From assembly GCF_000420085.1 (NCBI RefSeq), contig NZ_ATUG01000001.1:2131223-2195222 (forward strand): a DNA stretch of 64,000 bases, written 5' to 3'. This document shows positions 52,658 to 61,708 of the stretch, piece after piece (position 1 is the first letter of the stretch; each line of letters begins with the position of its first letter). Source of the DNA: Desulfospira joergensenii DSM 10085 (GTDB lineage Bacteria; Desulfobacterota; Desulfobacteria; Desulfobacterales; Desulfobacteraceae). A model generated the notes under the pieces. The model was not told the origin of the DNA and searched no databases. It worked only from the letters and a program-made list of their open reading frames with translations. Both the position numbers and the translations under genes were made by a program.

Positions 52658-54024
52658 GGTTCATCAGAAAATCGCGTACTTGGAATGAGAAGCAGGCCGA
52701 TATAGGATTCTGAAACAAAAAATGATTTTATGCTTGAAATGAAGGTGTGGACATGATCATTTTCCAATTTTTTTGTGTTAGCCGCACAAAACCGGAGAAT
52801 AGAATCATGTCCACCAGTCTTATTTACCACGCTTTTGGTCTTCGTGACTACTTTTATAAAACAACCCGCTTTATCGGCGGGGTGCTCACCTTTGAAATAT
52901 TTCCTAAACCCGAGGCAATAAAGTGTCCTGAATGTAACTCAAGATCTGTCGTGAAAAGAGGAGTTATCAAACGAACTCTGAGAACAATACCCGTAGGTTC
53001 GAGACCCGTAATCCTCAAGACGGCCATTCAGAGAGTCTGGTGCCCCATATGCAAATTTGTCCGGCAAATCAAACTGTCTTTTTCCAAAGAGGGGAAGAGT
53101 TATACCCGTGCCTTTGAACGTTATGTCCTGGAATTATCCCAGTTCATGACAATCAAAGATATTGCCAGCCACCTGCGTATCAGCTGGGATACCATCAAAC
53201 AGATACAAAAAGCTCATCTTACAAGACGTTACCGGAGCATACCCCTCAAAAAGGTCAAGCGGATTGCCATAGATGAGATCTCCATAGGCAAAGGACATCA
53301 ATATCTAACCATAGTAATGGACTTGGAATCCGGCAGAATTCTGCATGTGGGTGATGGAAAAGGAGGCGATGCATTGAAGTTCTTCTGGCAAAAAATAAAA
53401 ATTTCAAAGGCCGGAATAGAAGCTATCAGCATTGATATGTCTCCGGCATATTTGAGTGCTGTTATTGAAAATATGCCTGGAACTGCCATAGTCTTCGATA
53501 GATTTCACGTGGTAAAACTGTTCAATGAGAAACTATCTGAATTCAGAAGGGACCTTTACAAACACCTGTCGAATAGCGGGGAACAAAAACTGATAAAAGG
53601 AACCCGCTGGCTTTTGTTGAAGAATCCAGAAAACCTTCAAAAGAACAAGGGGGAAGCAGAACATCTGCAAAAGGCACTGGAAGTCAATCAACCGTTATCA
53701 ACCGTATATTATATGAAGGAAGAGCTCAGGCAAATTTGGAACCAATCAGATAAAAATACCGGTGGGAAGGTTCTGGAGAACTGGATTAACCTGGCCAATG
53801 TATCAGATATTCAGATGCTGAAGAAATTTGCAAAGACGCTGGGTCTACACAGAAACAGGATACTCTCCTTTTATGATTATGCAATTTCAACAGGGCCTTT
53901 GGAGGGAACCAATAACAAGATCAAAACCATGAAACGTAAAGCATATGGATATCGTGATTTTGAATTTTTTAAACTAAAACTTCTGGATCTTCACAACAAG
54001 AAGTACGCATTAATCGGATGAACC
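52658..54024 (+). mobile_element. ISL3-family insertion sequence, complete, with 8-bp target duplication
   Basis: Ends GGTTCATCAGAAAATCGCGT (52658 onward) and, on the reverse strand from 54024, GGTTCATCCGATTAATGCGT match at 19 of 24 positions including the outer eight. GTATTTAA lies immediately outside each end (52650-52657 and 54025-54032). The 8-bp duplication, 1367-bp size and transposase all fit ISL3. Confidence 0.92.
52807..54021 (+). CDS. ISL3-family transposase
   Basis: 404 residues from the ATG at 52807 (GGAG upstream); an in-frame start 20 codons earlier is less likely. An N-terminal zinc-finger, CPECNSRSVV and CPICKFVRQI, is followed by a helix-turn-helix (MTIKDIASHLRISWDTIKQIQ) and the DDE core with IAIDEISIGKGHQYLT, ISIDMSPAYLSA (Asp) and GPLEGTNNKIKTMKRKAYGY (Glu) at the C-terminus. 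The stop lies three bases inside the right end of the element. The gene is intact. Confidence 0.95.
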   Translation: MSTSLIYHAFGLRDYFYKTTRFIGGVLTFEIFPKPEAIKCPECNSRSVVKRGVIKRTLRTIPVGSRPVILKTAIQRVWCPICKFVRQIKLSFSKEGKSYTRAFERYVLELSQFMTIKDIASHLRISWDTIKQIQKAHLTRRYRSIPLKKVKRIAIDEISIGKGHQYLTIVMDLESGRILHVGDGKGGDALKFFWQKIKISKAGIEAISIDMSPAYLSAVIENMPGTAIVFDRFHVVKLFNEKLSEFRRDLYKHLSNSGEQKLIKGTRWLLLKNPENLQKNKGEAEHLQKALEVNQPLSTVYYMKEELRQIWNQSDKNTGGKVLENWINLANVSDIQMLKKFAKTLGLHRNRILSFYDYAISTGPLEGTNNKIKTMKRKAYGYRDFEFFKLKLLDLHNKKYALIG

Positions 54025-54078
54025 GTATTTAAGGACTCCCAAGCGATTATGGATGAGGTGTTGGCTACTTTGGTGCTT
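54025..54078. other. ISL3 target duplication and flank
   Basis: Begins with the right copy of GTATTTAA (54025-54032); otherwise no feature before the hairpin-rich repeat. Confidence 0.5.
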
Positions 54079-54325
54079 GGGGTCGGGCCACACTAACTAT
54101 TCGAATTTTCAGTCAATATGTTCGATTTATAGCCATTTTTAGGGCCTATATCGCTGTTTTTAGTATCAAAATCAGCGATATAGGGCATTTTACGCTGGCT
54201 AAAATTTAAGTACATATTCTCTATATTGCTCTTTTTGCCCCCGAAAAGTACAATATAGCCTCAAAATCGGGGTGTTTTTCGAGGTGATTTGTCATTATTT
54301 TAATTGGTTATCGTGGCCCGACCCC
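54079..54325. repeat. 247-bp MITE-like element with perfect terminal repeats
   Basis: GGGGTCGGGCCAC at 54079-54091 is exactly reverse-complementary to 54313-54325. Inside, CCTATATCGCTG (54145-54156) pairs perfectly with 54173-54184, and a TATATTG/CAATATA pair forms another hairpin. It has no gene. The layout is that of a non-autonomous, foldback-type or REP-like mobile sequence; no matching transposase is in the window. Confidence 0.7.
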
Positions 54326-54372
54326 CTTACGGCCCCTTACGGCCCTTACGCTTCCGCCCTTACGCTTACCCT
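54322..54372 (+). repeat. Short CCTTACG tandem repeat
   Basis: CCTTACG or CCCTTACG occurs four times in about 50 bases, with spacers of one to six bases, directly at the right end of the MITE-like element. The array may arise from slippage; no coding sense is seen. Confidence 0.6.
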
Positions 54373-54458
54373 AAATATCGGTCAATCTTTGGGGGGAGTT
54401 CGAATTTATCTTCTTGACCGTTCATAATTGAGCACCTTGATTTCTTATATGATACCTA

Positions 54459-54595
54459 ACAATATGATGTGTAGATTTGGATAACTTTCACTGCTAAATA
54501 GCTAACTGGATAATACGCAGGAATGAAGAATATCCAGATCCGGCTAATTCCTCTATATACTCAACGACATATCAGGATCACAATATCGTGTAAAG
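54459..54595 (-). repeat. 137-bp dispersed repeat, right copy (inverted)
   Basis: Inverted partner of 5055-5190 at about 82% identity. The two copies bracket 49 kb. The conserved internal stem and lack of coding content suggest a structured or mobile sequence rather than a gene fragment. Confidence 0.8.
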
Positions 54596-54899
54596 TGATA
54601 TTATAATTCTCGTTTAGGGCTTAACTGTTGGCCTCAATTCATATAAATTTGACTAAGCACTTATGGTATAATTGCAAACCAAGACCCGTTTTGAAAAAGG
54701 GTTCAATAACAAAACCAAGATTGGTGAATCATACACGCCAACATGTATTTTTTTTGGCTTCTCCTGGGGTCGGTTTGTAGAGCTTGATCATAGACTGCCA
54801 GGATGATTCCTGCCCGGCCGTTTGCACGGCAGAAGATCTTTTAAAAAAACCAAACGATCCAAGCCGGGAAAGATACCGCTGTCTCCATCCTCTGAAGGA
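54596..54899. other. Gap right of the dispersed repeat
   Basis: No gene; a 94-codon leftward frame (54788-55072) overlaps the M15 peptidase gene in another frame and is a shadow. Confidence 0.4.
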
Positions 54900-55697
54900 T
54901 CAGATTTTGGCCGCCTGAACATGCATCCAGTCAAAGTTCCGGGTCCGGCCCAGGCTGAGCCAGCCCTCTTCTTCCCAGAACCGCCACCAGGCATCATAAT
55001 CCGGATGGGCAAAGGAGGCCTTGTCCCGGCCCCATTTGAGGCGGTTCCGGCCCGGGTCATAATCCAGGGCAATGCCCCAGGAGTGGAGGGAATAGCTGGA
55101 GCCGCCCCGTTTCTGCCGGACGTTGAGGCAGCCGCCCCAGAAATCGAGCCTCAGCTCTTTGATCCTGTCCTCTCCGTAATGGTCCCTGACCCGGGTCAGG
55201 ACCCGGGACAGGCTGTCATGGACCTTTTCATGGCAGGAAAAGGAGTTGACCACGGTTGAGGTGTCCCAGGCCAGGCAATGGGGATAGGGCAGGTGAAGCC
55301 GGGCCTGGTTCTTTCCCACGTCGCCGTAAACCCTTGTCAGTTCCGTTTCCGGCTTCTGCACGGGCCAGTCATTGGGATTGGATTCGTCCAGGTCCTCGGG
55401 CCGCCATATTTCAGGTTCCAGCCCTTCTGAGATCCGGACCAGGGATTCAAAGGCGAATTCCGTCTGGGGTCCCCAGTATCCGTCCTGTTTTCCGGTTTCA
55501 ATCTCTTTTTTTATGGCCCGGTCCTGGATAAACCAGACCCCTTTCCGGGTTTTGGGAAAGTTCAGAGGCATGCCCGGGACCTTGTCCAGGGCGGCCAGGG
55601 TTTTATCCCCCAGGATACCGTCGATCTTCCCCGGATCCAGTCCCATCTTTTTCAGTTCTTCCTGGATATATTTTATGGCTTTTTTGGTCATATTCAT
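54900..55697 (-). CDS. M15-type peptidoglycan peptidase with N-terminal binding domain
   Basis: 265 residues, no signal peptide. A PG_binding_1-like N-terminal helix domain (about 5-45, IQEELKKMGLDPGKIDGIL) is followed by a domain with a possible second repeat (GYWGPQTEFAFESL) and an M15C-type catalytic region: SLHSWGIALDYDP at 203-215 (His205 and Asp212 as zinc ligands), then EEGWLSLGRTRNFDWMHVQ with His259. Such enzymes cut peptide stems of peptidoglycan. Without a signal peptide it may be delivered by the T6SS or the contractile system at the right edge. An M6 peptidase gene lies 31 bases upstream on the same strand. Confidence 0.85.
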   Translation of the reverse strand: MNMTKKAIKYIQEELKKMGLDPGKIDGILGDKTLAALDKVPGMPLNFPKTRKGVWFIQDRAIKKEIETGKQDGYWGPQTEFAFESLVRISEGLEPEIWRPEDLDESNPNDWPVQKPETELTRVYGDVGKNQARLHLPYPHCLAWDTSTVVNSFSCHEKVHDSLSRVLTRVRDHYGEDRIKELRLDFWGGCLNVRQKRGGSSYSLHSWGIALDYDPGRNRLKWGRDKASFAHPDYDAWWRFWEEEGWLSLGRTRNFDWMHVQAAKI

Positions 55698-55728
55698 TTC
55701 TCCCCATGCCTGTTGTCAGACATTCTGT

Positions 55729-57984
55729 TTAATTCTCAGCACTCATCTCCAGTCCCCATTTCTTCAGAACGCCTGTATCCCTTTCCCAGCCGTCACTCAC
55801 ATGAAGGGTCCATTCTCCCTGGATCTGCTCATGGAGAAGGTCTGCCAGGGCAGGCAGGGATGCCGAGGTAAACTCCCCGGCCAGGATCCCTTTTTTTGAA
55901 CCCAGGGAATTAAAGGGAATCAGAACGGCCCGGCTCCCGGAAGGAGATCCCAGGATCACGGAAAGATCCCCGTGGTAGGAATGATCGATTTCAAACCAGA
56001 CTTTTATATCGGACAGGGTTCCGGGCCGGTCCAGGGGGATGACGGAGCCGATCCCTGCCCGGTCAATGTCCGGAATGGGTCTGTTTTCCGTTTTTTCCTC
56101 CTGGATCCGGGTTTCCCGGTCTGAATAATCCAGTTCCATCTTCCACCAATTGAGCCTGCCGATATCCTGGCCTGCCGTATCGGCCACCCATAGTTTCCAG
56201 ATCCCGGCAAAGGGCGTTCCCTTTAAAGGGGCCAGTTTGGAATCGGAATCAAATTCCGCCCGGATATCGTCCCGGCTTCCCCCCTCTTTTTCCACCAGGG
56301 TGAGGGCCGGGCCTTGGGGAGGCTCAAGCATGATCTTGAGGTCCTGGATATAGGTATGGGTGATGTCCAGGCTGAGCTTTATCTTTTCAATGAGGCCGGA
56401 CTTGAAAAACTCGATCTCATCCCAAACCCCTTCCGGATCATTGTCCGGGATGAGCAGGGAGGGTCTGGACTCCTTGACAATGGTTTCCCCGCTGCCCTCG
56501 GGCTCGGCCGGGCTGCCCGTCGAAAAGGAAATCGCATCCCCGGGGGGGCCGACATCGTAAAGTTTCAGGCCCGATTCCAAGCCTCCCCAGGCCCGGGAAG
56601 AGGGGATGGTATCCCGGGAGAGGGCAAGCCCCGGTTTTTCCCTGAACAGGTCGGCATCATCCCCCTGGTTCCGGTTGTTCTCCAGATTCCGGGCCCCGTC
56701 GGCCTGAACCAGGGCGCACTGGTAATGCCGGTCTGCCGTGCCTCCCTGCCATTCATTGGATCCCAGGATATCGCAGTGGTACACGGCCAGGCCCGAGGAC
56801 ATGGCGTATCGGTCCAGATTCATCCGGGTCCGGTTCTCCACGATAAAGTACTCGTTGGGCCGGTCATCCACGACATACTTGTGGATGGTGTTGTAATCCC
56901 CGTGCACGGCCCTGAAGTTTCCCGGATGGTTCAGCAAAACCTCGTTTTCAGCCCAGCCGGCCAGATGCCTCAGGTAGCCGCAGAGGGGAGAGGGGTTTCT
57001 CCCCCGGTTGAGATGGCTGCCGCTGGACATGAGGCAGTAATATCCGAGCCCTGCACTGGGATCTGAATCCCCGTCCCTGGATCCGTAATCGTAAAGATCG
57101 GGAAACCGGCAGATCAGATGGCCGGCCTCGTGGCAGAAGGTTCCGATCTTCATATCCACCGGACTCCTGCCCAGGCTCTGGATGGTGTACAGATCGGTTC
57201 TCATACCGTTGCGGCTGTAATCCATGGAATAATTATGGGGCCAGAGCCAGTCTTCGTAAAGGGTTTCCCCGGCATAGAGAAAATTGACGGCATCCACCAC
57301 TCCCCTCTGCTTGCAGTCAAAAAGGGAAAGATCCACCCCGAACTCCGAGACGGCCAGGTCCAGGGCCTCTTTCATGCAGGGATTGGCAATATAATGGGTC
57401 CGGTTCCGGGAAAGTCTGACCGGCCCCACCACCTCGTTTACGTACTCTATCCTGGAGCTGGACATGGTCTTATAGTACTCCCGGACCGAACAGGCATTTC
57501 CGTAGGCCGTGAAGTTCTCTCCGTTGAGCAGCCCGTCCACATGGTCCCGGGTGATCCGGGTCCTGACATCCTTAAACTCCACCAGAATGGTCAGCCCCTT
57601 GACCCTGGCCTCCCGGTTCAGCCGGGTCCCGGGTAAAAGGCCGTTGTTCCGCCCCAGGGTGGCGGAGACCCCGGGCGGGGGGGATTTTTTGGGCCGCATG
57701 AGGCGGAATCTCTCATCAAACCGGGAGTTCCGGATTCCCTTGTCCTCCTGGAGGTGACGGACCACCCCCAAAGGAACCGGTTTGTGGGTGGGGGCCCCGC
57801 TGGAAACCAGCCGGCCACCGGCCAGGACCGAAAAACAATAAAGGTCCTTGTCCGTATCGTAGACCACGGTATAGCCGTCCAGGGTTTCATACCGGGCATA
57901 GAACTCATCCCCGTAAACCCTGAGCTGAATGTCTGCCCCGTTTTTCTGGGGGAAATTTCTGATTCTGCCTAAAACCAAACACAT
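55729..57984 (-). CDS. M6-family metalloprotease with P-domain pair
   Basis: About 751 residues from the ATG at 57984 (AAAGGAGGACACC precedes it); the frame extends 36 codons further without a site. The N-terminal part (YARYETLDGYTVVYDTD) and the catalytic domain follow the M6 immune-inhibitor-A plan: HEAGHLICRFPDLYDYGS near 285 carries the zinc site HExxH and the downstream Asp. Two proprotein-convertase-like P domains follow (about 500-620 and 640-751; FFKSGLIEKIKLSLDITHTY, TLSDIKVWFEIDHSYHGDLS). No signal peptide is seen, unlike secreted M6 enzymes, which again points to contractile-injection delivery. Confidence 0.88.
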   Translation of the reverse strand: MCLVLGRIRNFPQKNGADIQLRVYGDEFYARYETLDGYTVVYDTDKDLYCFSVLAGGRLVSSGAPTHKPVPLGVVRHLQEDKGIRNSRFDERFRLMRPKKSPPPGVSATLGRNNGLLPGTRLNREARVKGLTILVEFKDVRTRITRDHVDGLLNGENFTAYGNACSVREYYKTMSSSRIEYVNEVVGPVRLSRNRTHYIANPCMKEALDLAVSEFGVDLSLFDCKQRGVVDAVNFLYAGETLYEDWLWPHNYSMDYSRNGMRTDLYTIQSLGRSPVDMKIGTFCHEAGHLICRFPDLYDYGSRDGDSDPSAGLGYYCLMSSGSHLNRGRNPSPLCGYLRHLAGWAENEVLLNHPGNFRAVHGDYNTIHKYVVDDRPNEYFIVENRTRMNLDRYAMSSGLAVYHCDILGSNEWQGGTADRHYQCALVQADGARNLENNRNQGDDADLFREKPGLALSRDTIPSSRAWGGLESGLKLYDVGPPGDAISFSTGSPAEPEGSGETIVKESRPSLLIPDNDPEGVWDEIEFFKSGLIEKIKLSLDITHTYIQDLKIMLEPPQGPALTLVEKEGGSRDDIRAEFDSDSKLAPLKGTPFAGIWKLWVADTAGQDIGRLNWWKMELDYSDRETRIQEEKTENRPIPDIDRAGIGSVIPLDRPGTLSDIKVWFEIDHSYHGDLSVILGSPSGSRAVLIPFNSLGSKKGILAGEFTSASLPALADLLHEQIQGEWTLHVSDGWERDTGVLKKWGLEMSAEN

Positions 57985-58000
57985 GGTGTCCTCCTTTTGC

Positions 58001-59083
58001 TTAAGCGGCACAGATGCCGTACTTGGGAAGGATTTCATGGAGAAGGGTAAACCTGTGGTCCAGCAGGGCATCATGGAAAAATTTCCAGTCACTGTTCAGA
58101 AAGGTGCTGTTCCAATTATACTCCTGAAAGTCTTTTGTGGTCCCGAGGGAAAGGTATTTCCAGGATCTTTTCCCGCAGGGATCGTAGGCGGGATTTCCCG
58201 GTCCAAAGGGGAAAAACCCCTCCCGGATTCTTTCCATCCATCCCTGGTGGCGCTCTTCTCCTTCCTCATTGGTAAAGGTCGTGAAGATCTCCTTAATTTT
58301 TCCCTTGTACTCCTCACTGAGCCCGATTGTGGGCGCCTCCACAGATCCGGCCCGGAATTGTTCCATGGCCCGGCAGAGATGATCGGCCGCATCCAGGAAG
58401 TCGAGGGTATTGTTCCGTTTCACCGGTTTCCCCTTGGAATCTGTATACTGCCACTCCAGATAGGGAAGATCCGGAAAGCAGAGGGCAGCCCCATGCCCTA
58501 AAGGAAGAGCATCCCCCACAAATTTACTCTTGACCCGGTCAAAGAGTTTTCCAAAAAATCCGCAAAGATGCTCCTGGGTTTCGTATTTATCGTCGCTGAG
58601 ATTCTCAAGATCGCTGATATCGTTGACCTCATTGTTGATCCCGGCAAATCCCCTGTGGGCCCAGGTATCTGCATAGACATGCATGGTAATGCCTAGCCGG
58701 TGGAGGGCAAAAGGCTTGTCCCTGTCCCGGATGCAGGCGGCAATCATATCCTTGGCCACGGGACTGTTCTTCCTGCAGATGACCTTTTCAGTGAACTTCT
58801 GTCCGGGATTTTCCCAGGCCTGTTTCCGGTCATTGCCGGGAAGGAAATGAAAGGGAATCCAGACCCGGTGATTGGCCAGGGCCTCCATGTTCCTATAGTC
58901 CATCATGCTGTGGGCGGAGCAGACCCGGGCGTATATGGCCTTGTTTTGAAATCCTATGGTTCCGGTTTTTACGGCGTCATCCACATACTGGGCGCAATAG
59001 GCGATTTTTTCCGCCTCAGGATGTTCGAATCCCGCGGCCCTGGCCGTGACATAGGTTACCCCGTGGTGAAAATCTATCTGCAT
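58001..59083 (-). CDS. DUF6765-family protein, phospholipase-C-like His pattern
   Basis: 360 residues; AAAAGGAGAAG site before the ATG. Starts MQIDFHHGVTYVTARAAGF and has AHSMMDYRN, WIPFHFLPGN and LHRLGITMHVYADTWAHRG, the DUF6765 signature. The His/Asp spacing recalls zinc-dependent phospholipase C/P1 nuclease folds, so a hydrolase is plausible but unproven. The gene is 16 bases upstream of the M6 gene and belongs to the same leftward transcript as the M6 and M15 genes, a likely effector block. Confidence 0.75.
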   Translation of the reverse strand: MQIDFHHGVTYVTARAAGFEHPEAEKIAYCAQYVDDAVKTGTIGFQNKAIYARVCSAHSMMDYRNMEALANHRVWIPFHFLPGNDRKQAWENPGQKFTEKVICRKNSPVAKDMIAACIRDRDKPFALHRLGITMHVYADTWAHRGFAGINNEVNDISDLENLSDDKYETQEHLCGFFGKLFDRVKSKFVGDALPLGHGAALCFPDLPYLEWQYTDSKGKPVKRNNTLDFLDAADHLCRAMEQFRAGSVEAPTIGLSEEYKGKIKEIFTTFTNEEGEERHQGWMERIREGFFPFGPGNPAYDPCGKRSWKYLSLGTTKDFQEYNWNSTFLNSDWKFFHDALLDHRFTLLHEILPKYGICAA

Positions 59084-59147
59084 GATTCTTCTCCTTTTGG
59101 TTATCTTTTTATTAAGGGCTGGCTGTTATTCCGGTTTTCCGGAAAAA

Positions 59148-59768
59148 TCATCTTTGGTCCAGCATGTTTCCTATATTCATTACGGCCATATCCAGGCTTC
59201 CGAGGTTCATGATCAGGCCGTCCAGCAGATAGCTGAGATCTGCCGTAGGTTCTCTTCTCCGGCTTTTGGATTCAAGATTCCCCATGATATCCTTTGAGAC
59301 GGCCCAATGGGACTCTCTTAAAAGGTCCATTATCTGTTTTATCTGCTGTTCAGACTGCCGGGGATTACCGAATCTCTGTATTAATCCGGTCCTGGAAAAC
59401 TCCTGAAACCAATCTTCGATTTCCTTAACGCCCTGGTGAATTTTTTCGGAACAGGTTTCCAAAAGCGATTCATTCAGGGCATTTCGCCTGGCAACATCGC
59501 GAAGTCCGGACAGATAAGAATTTAATTCAAAAATAACCTCTCTGATTTTTTCCAACTCCCGGTGGCGGTAATGTATTTTTTTTTCCTTTGCGGCATTCTG
59601 GAAAGCCGGATTCATGGGAAGGCTCCCGATCAGACTGCCCATGGCGCCGGCAGCCATGGTCATCTTGTCCGGATCAAAATCTCTTACCATTGCATTGACC
59701 GGAGAAACCGTCAGCAGAACCGTACAGACCGTCAAAAGGATTTTTATCTTTATTCTTTTCCCAAGCAC
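59148..59768 (-). CDS. Exported helical protein, candidate immunity protein
   Basis: 206 residues with a signal peptide (KIKILLTVCTVLLTVSPVNA, cleaved after about 26). The mature part is helical and charged (REVIFELNSYLSGLRDVA, HQGVKEIEDWFQEF, QQIKQIMDLLRESHWA) and of no known family. It is 64 bases upstream of the DUF6765 gene. Exported small helical proteins beside cargo genes are often immunity proteins; this is inferred only. Confidence 0.6.
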   Translation of the reverse strand: MLGKRIKIKILLTVCTVLLTVSPVNAMVRDFDPDKMTMAAGAMGSLIGSLPMNPAFQNAAKEKKIHYRHRELEKIREVIFELNSYLSGLRDVARRNALNESLLETCSEKIHQGVKEIEDWFQEFSRTGLIQRFGNPRQSEQQIKQIMDLLRESHWAVSKDIMGNLESKSRRREPTADLSYLLDGLIMNLGSLDMAVMNIGNMLDQR

Positions 59769-60070
59769 GCCCCCTCCTTTTAAAAAATATTGACAGACAT
59801 GAAATCCGGATCAATGGTCCGGCACTCCGGAAAATTCCAATTCCGGCCATCTTCCGGGCGCAATTGTAGATGAGATGATTTCAGATGCAGGACCGGATCA
59901 GTCGCAGTTTTTTAATAATCTTTTCAGCAGGGCGAAGATTTCAGATTGAATGGATGATCAGAAATTATCTACCATAACCCGGCCCGGGGTTTCAAGAAAA
60001 ATCAGATAAGGGCCTTGGATTTCTCCCAGGGAAAAACGGACCGGGGTTCGAATGATTTTTTAAGGTTGGG
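59769..60070. other. Gap
   Basis: No gene or strong hairpin recognised between the exported protein and the ADP-ribosylglycohydrolase. Confidence 0.4.
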
Positions 60071-60976
60071 TCAGGACAGCCTGTCCAGACATTGGAGTAT
60101 GGTTTCCTTTTGTTCCAGTCCCTGGAACCATTCCCGGGTTTTCGTATCCATTCCCCGGGCCGAAGCCAGGATCATGGCCACCAGGCTGGCCCGTGCCGCG
60201 TTGTCCCCCCCGGCCATGACCGCGGCCACGATTCCCTGGGAAAGATTTTCCTCATACCGGGCAATGATCTGGATGATGCCGGCAAAGGCATCACCGGTGT
60301 GACAGGACTGGCCCAGGCGGCCCACGGCCGTAACACTGTCCTCGGCGGCAGCCTCCAGCCCCTGACGGGTCCATTGGGCAATGGGGGAGTCTTTGAACCG
60401 GGTTTCGGCGATCCCGAGAACCGCTTTTGAGGGTGCCGCGCCCCCCAGGCACTCCAGGGAGACAAGGGCAAAAAATGCAGCGCTGTCGATGGTGTCCGGA
60501 TCATTATGGGTCATGATGGTCTGGGCCCGGACCGCCTCAATGAGCTGGTCCGGATCATCTCCCAGGCTCAGAACCAGGGAAGGAATCCGTGAAGCCGGGG
60601 CAATATCATCGGAGCCTGATCCGCTGTTATAGGGGCCTTTTCCCTGGGCAATATTCTCCAGGGTGGCCCGGGTGGCTCCGTCAATATACCCATTATACTC
60701 CCGGAACAACTCCTGCCACAGATCAAAAAAATCATTGGGATCAAACCCGCCGGAATGGGCCACGGATTTCAGGAGGACCAGGGACTGGTCACCGTAATGG
60801 GTAAATTCTCCCTTTTTCTTGGTGGAATGGTAGGAGCCCGGTTTCGGGGGCAAAAGACGGTCAACGAGTCCGAAATCCGACTCAAGAACCTGGGTATCGT
60901 AGATCCAGTGAACCCCCAGGGCCAGGGAATCTGCCGCAAGGGATGCCATAACCATGGCCTGTGCATTTTCATTCAT
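60071..60976 (-). CDS. ADP-ribosylglycohydrolase (ARH family)
   Basis: 301 residues from the ATG at 60976 (AAAGGAGGA); 36 codons of open frame upstream are ignored. Motifs: MASLAADSLALGVHWIYDT at the N-terminus, THYGDQSLVLLKSVA and AGGDNAARASLVAMILASARG near the C-terminus, containing the acidic metal-binding residues of the ARH fold. It should remove ADP-ribose from proteins, nucleic acids or small molecules in the cytoplasm. It is divergent from a Nudix gene, so the two may act in sequence on ADP-ribose. Confidence 0.88.
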   Translation of the reverse strand: MNENAQAMVMASLAADSLALGVHWIYDTQVLESDFGLVDRLLPPKPGSYHSTKKKGEFTHYGDQSLVLLKSVAHSGGFDPNDFFDLWQELFREYNGYIDGATRATLENIAQGKGPYNSGSGSDDIAPASRIPSLVLSLGDDPDQLIEAVRAQTIMTHNDPDTIDSAAFFALVSLECLGGAAPSKAVLGIAETRFKDSPIAQWTRQGLEAAAEDSVTAVGRLGQSCHTGDAFAGIIQIIARYEENLSQGIVAAVMAGGDNAARASLVAMILASARGMDTKTREWFQGLEQKETILQCLDRLS

Positions 60977-61217
60977 GATAAATCCTCCTTTGGATCTGAC
61001 CCGGGCTGTCCTGTGCCGGAGATGGCGTCCAGACGGCCGGTCCGGGATAGATGCCGGATTCTGGAAAAGGGTGAAACAAAACAAGTATATAAAATATAAG
61101 TCTGATTTGAAATGATAAAAGGATTTTTTCAGCCCTTTACGGGTCTTGCCTTGACCTTACCCCGGATTTAAGGCAGTCTTGGGCTCTGAGACAAAAACAG
61201 ATATATATGGCCTTCCA

Positions 61218-61658
61218 ATGTTGAACAAAAATAATCCCAAAGAGTATCCTAACCGCCCGGCCCTGGCCGTGGGAGCCGTGGTCTTCAAGGAGGACAGGAT
61301 CCTCCTGGTCCAGCGGGGAAATCCTCCGGCCAAGGGGGTCTGGGCCATTCCCGGGGGCAGTGTGGAGCTGGGGGAGACCCTGAAGCAGGCCGTCCAGAGG
61401 GAGATCTTAGAGGAAACCGGGATCCGGATCCGGGCCGGGGAACCGGTCTATTCCTTTGAGTCCATTGAGAGGGACCGGGACGGGAAGATCCGGTATCATT
61501 ACTATATCGTGGATTTCGAGGCTGAATATCTGGGCGGGGAGATCCGGGCAGGAGATGACGCAGAAAAGGCAGAGTGGGTTTCGGCGGACCAGCTGGACCG
61601 CATGGAGATCAACCCCAAAACCCGGGATCTGCTCCGCAATCGATATGATTTCGGATAA
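61218..61658 (+). CDS. Nudix hydrolase, ADP-ribose pyrophosphatase-like
   Basis: About 146 residues from the ATG at 61218; TTG 61179 is an alternative. The Nudix box is complete: GGSVELGETLKQAVQREI then LEETGI, i.e. Gx5Ex7REUxEExGU, at about 52-74. Opening NRPALAVGAVVFKEDRILLVQRG and a Pro/Gly-rich approach to the box (GVWAIPGG) fit small ADP-ribose or nucleotide-sugar pyrophosphatases. It diverges from the ARH gene by about 240 bases and converges on the MFS gene. Confidence 0.88.
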   Translation: MLNKNNPKEYPNRPALAVGAVVFKEDRILLVQRGNPPAKGVWAIPGGSVELGETLKQAVQREILEETGIRIRAGEPVYSFESIERDRDGKIRYHYYIVDFEAEYLGGEIRAGDDAEKAEWVSADQLDRMEINPKTRDLLRNRYDFG

Positions 61659-61708
61659 AGCCCCCCATCCTTTTGTCAGGACCGAACCCGCTTTTCAGGA
61701 TCCGGATA

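Noticed and set aside
54322-54372. CRISPR-like array
   Set aside because: The repeats are only 7-8 bases with spacers of 1-6 bases, and no cas genes are present.
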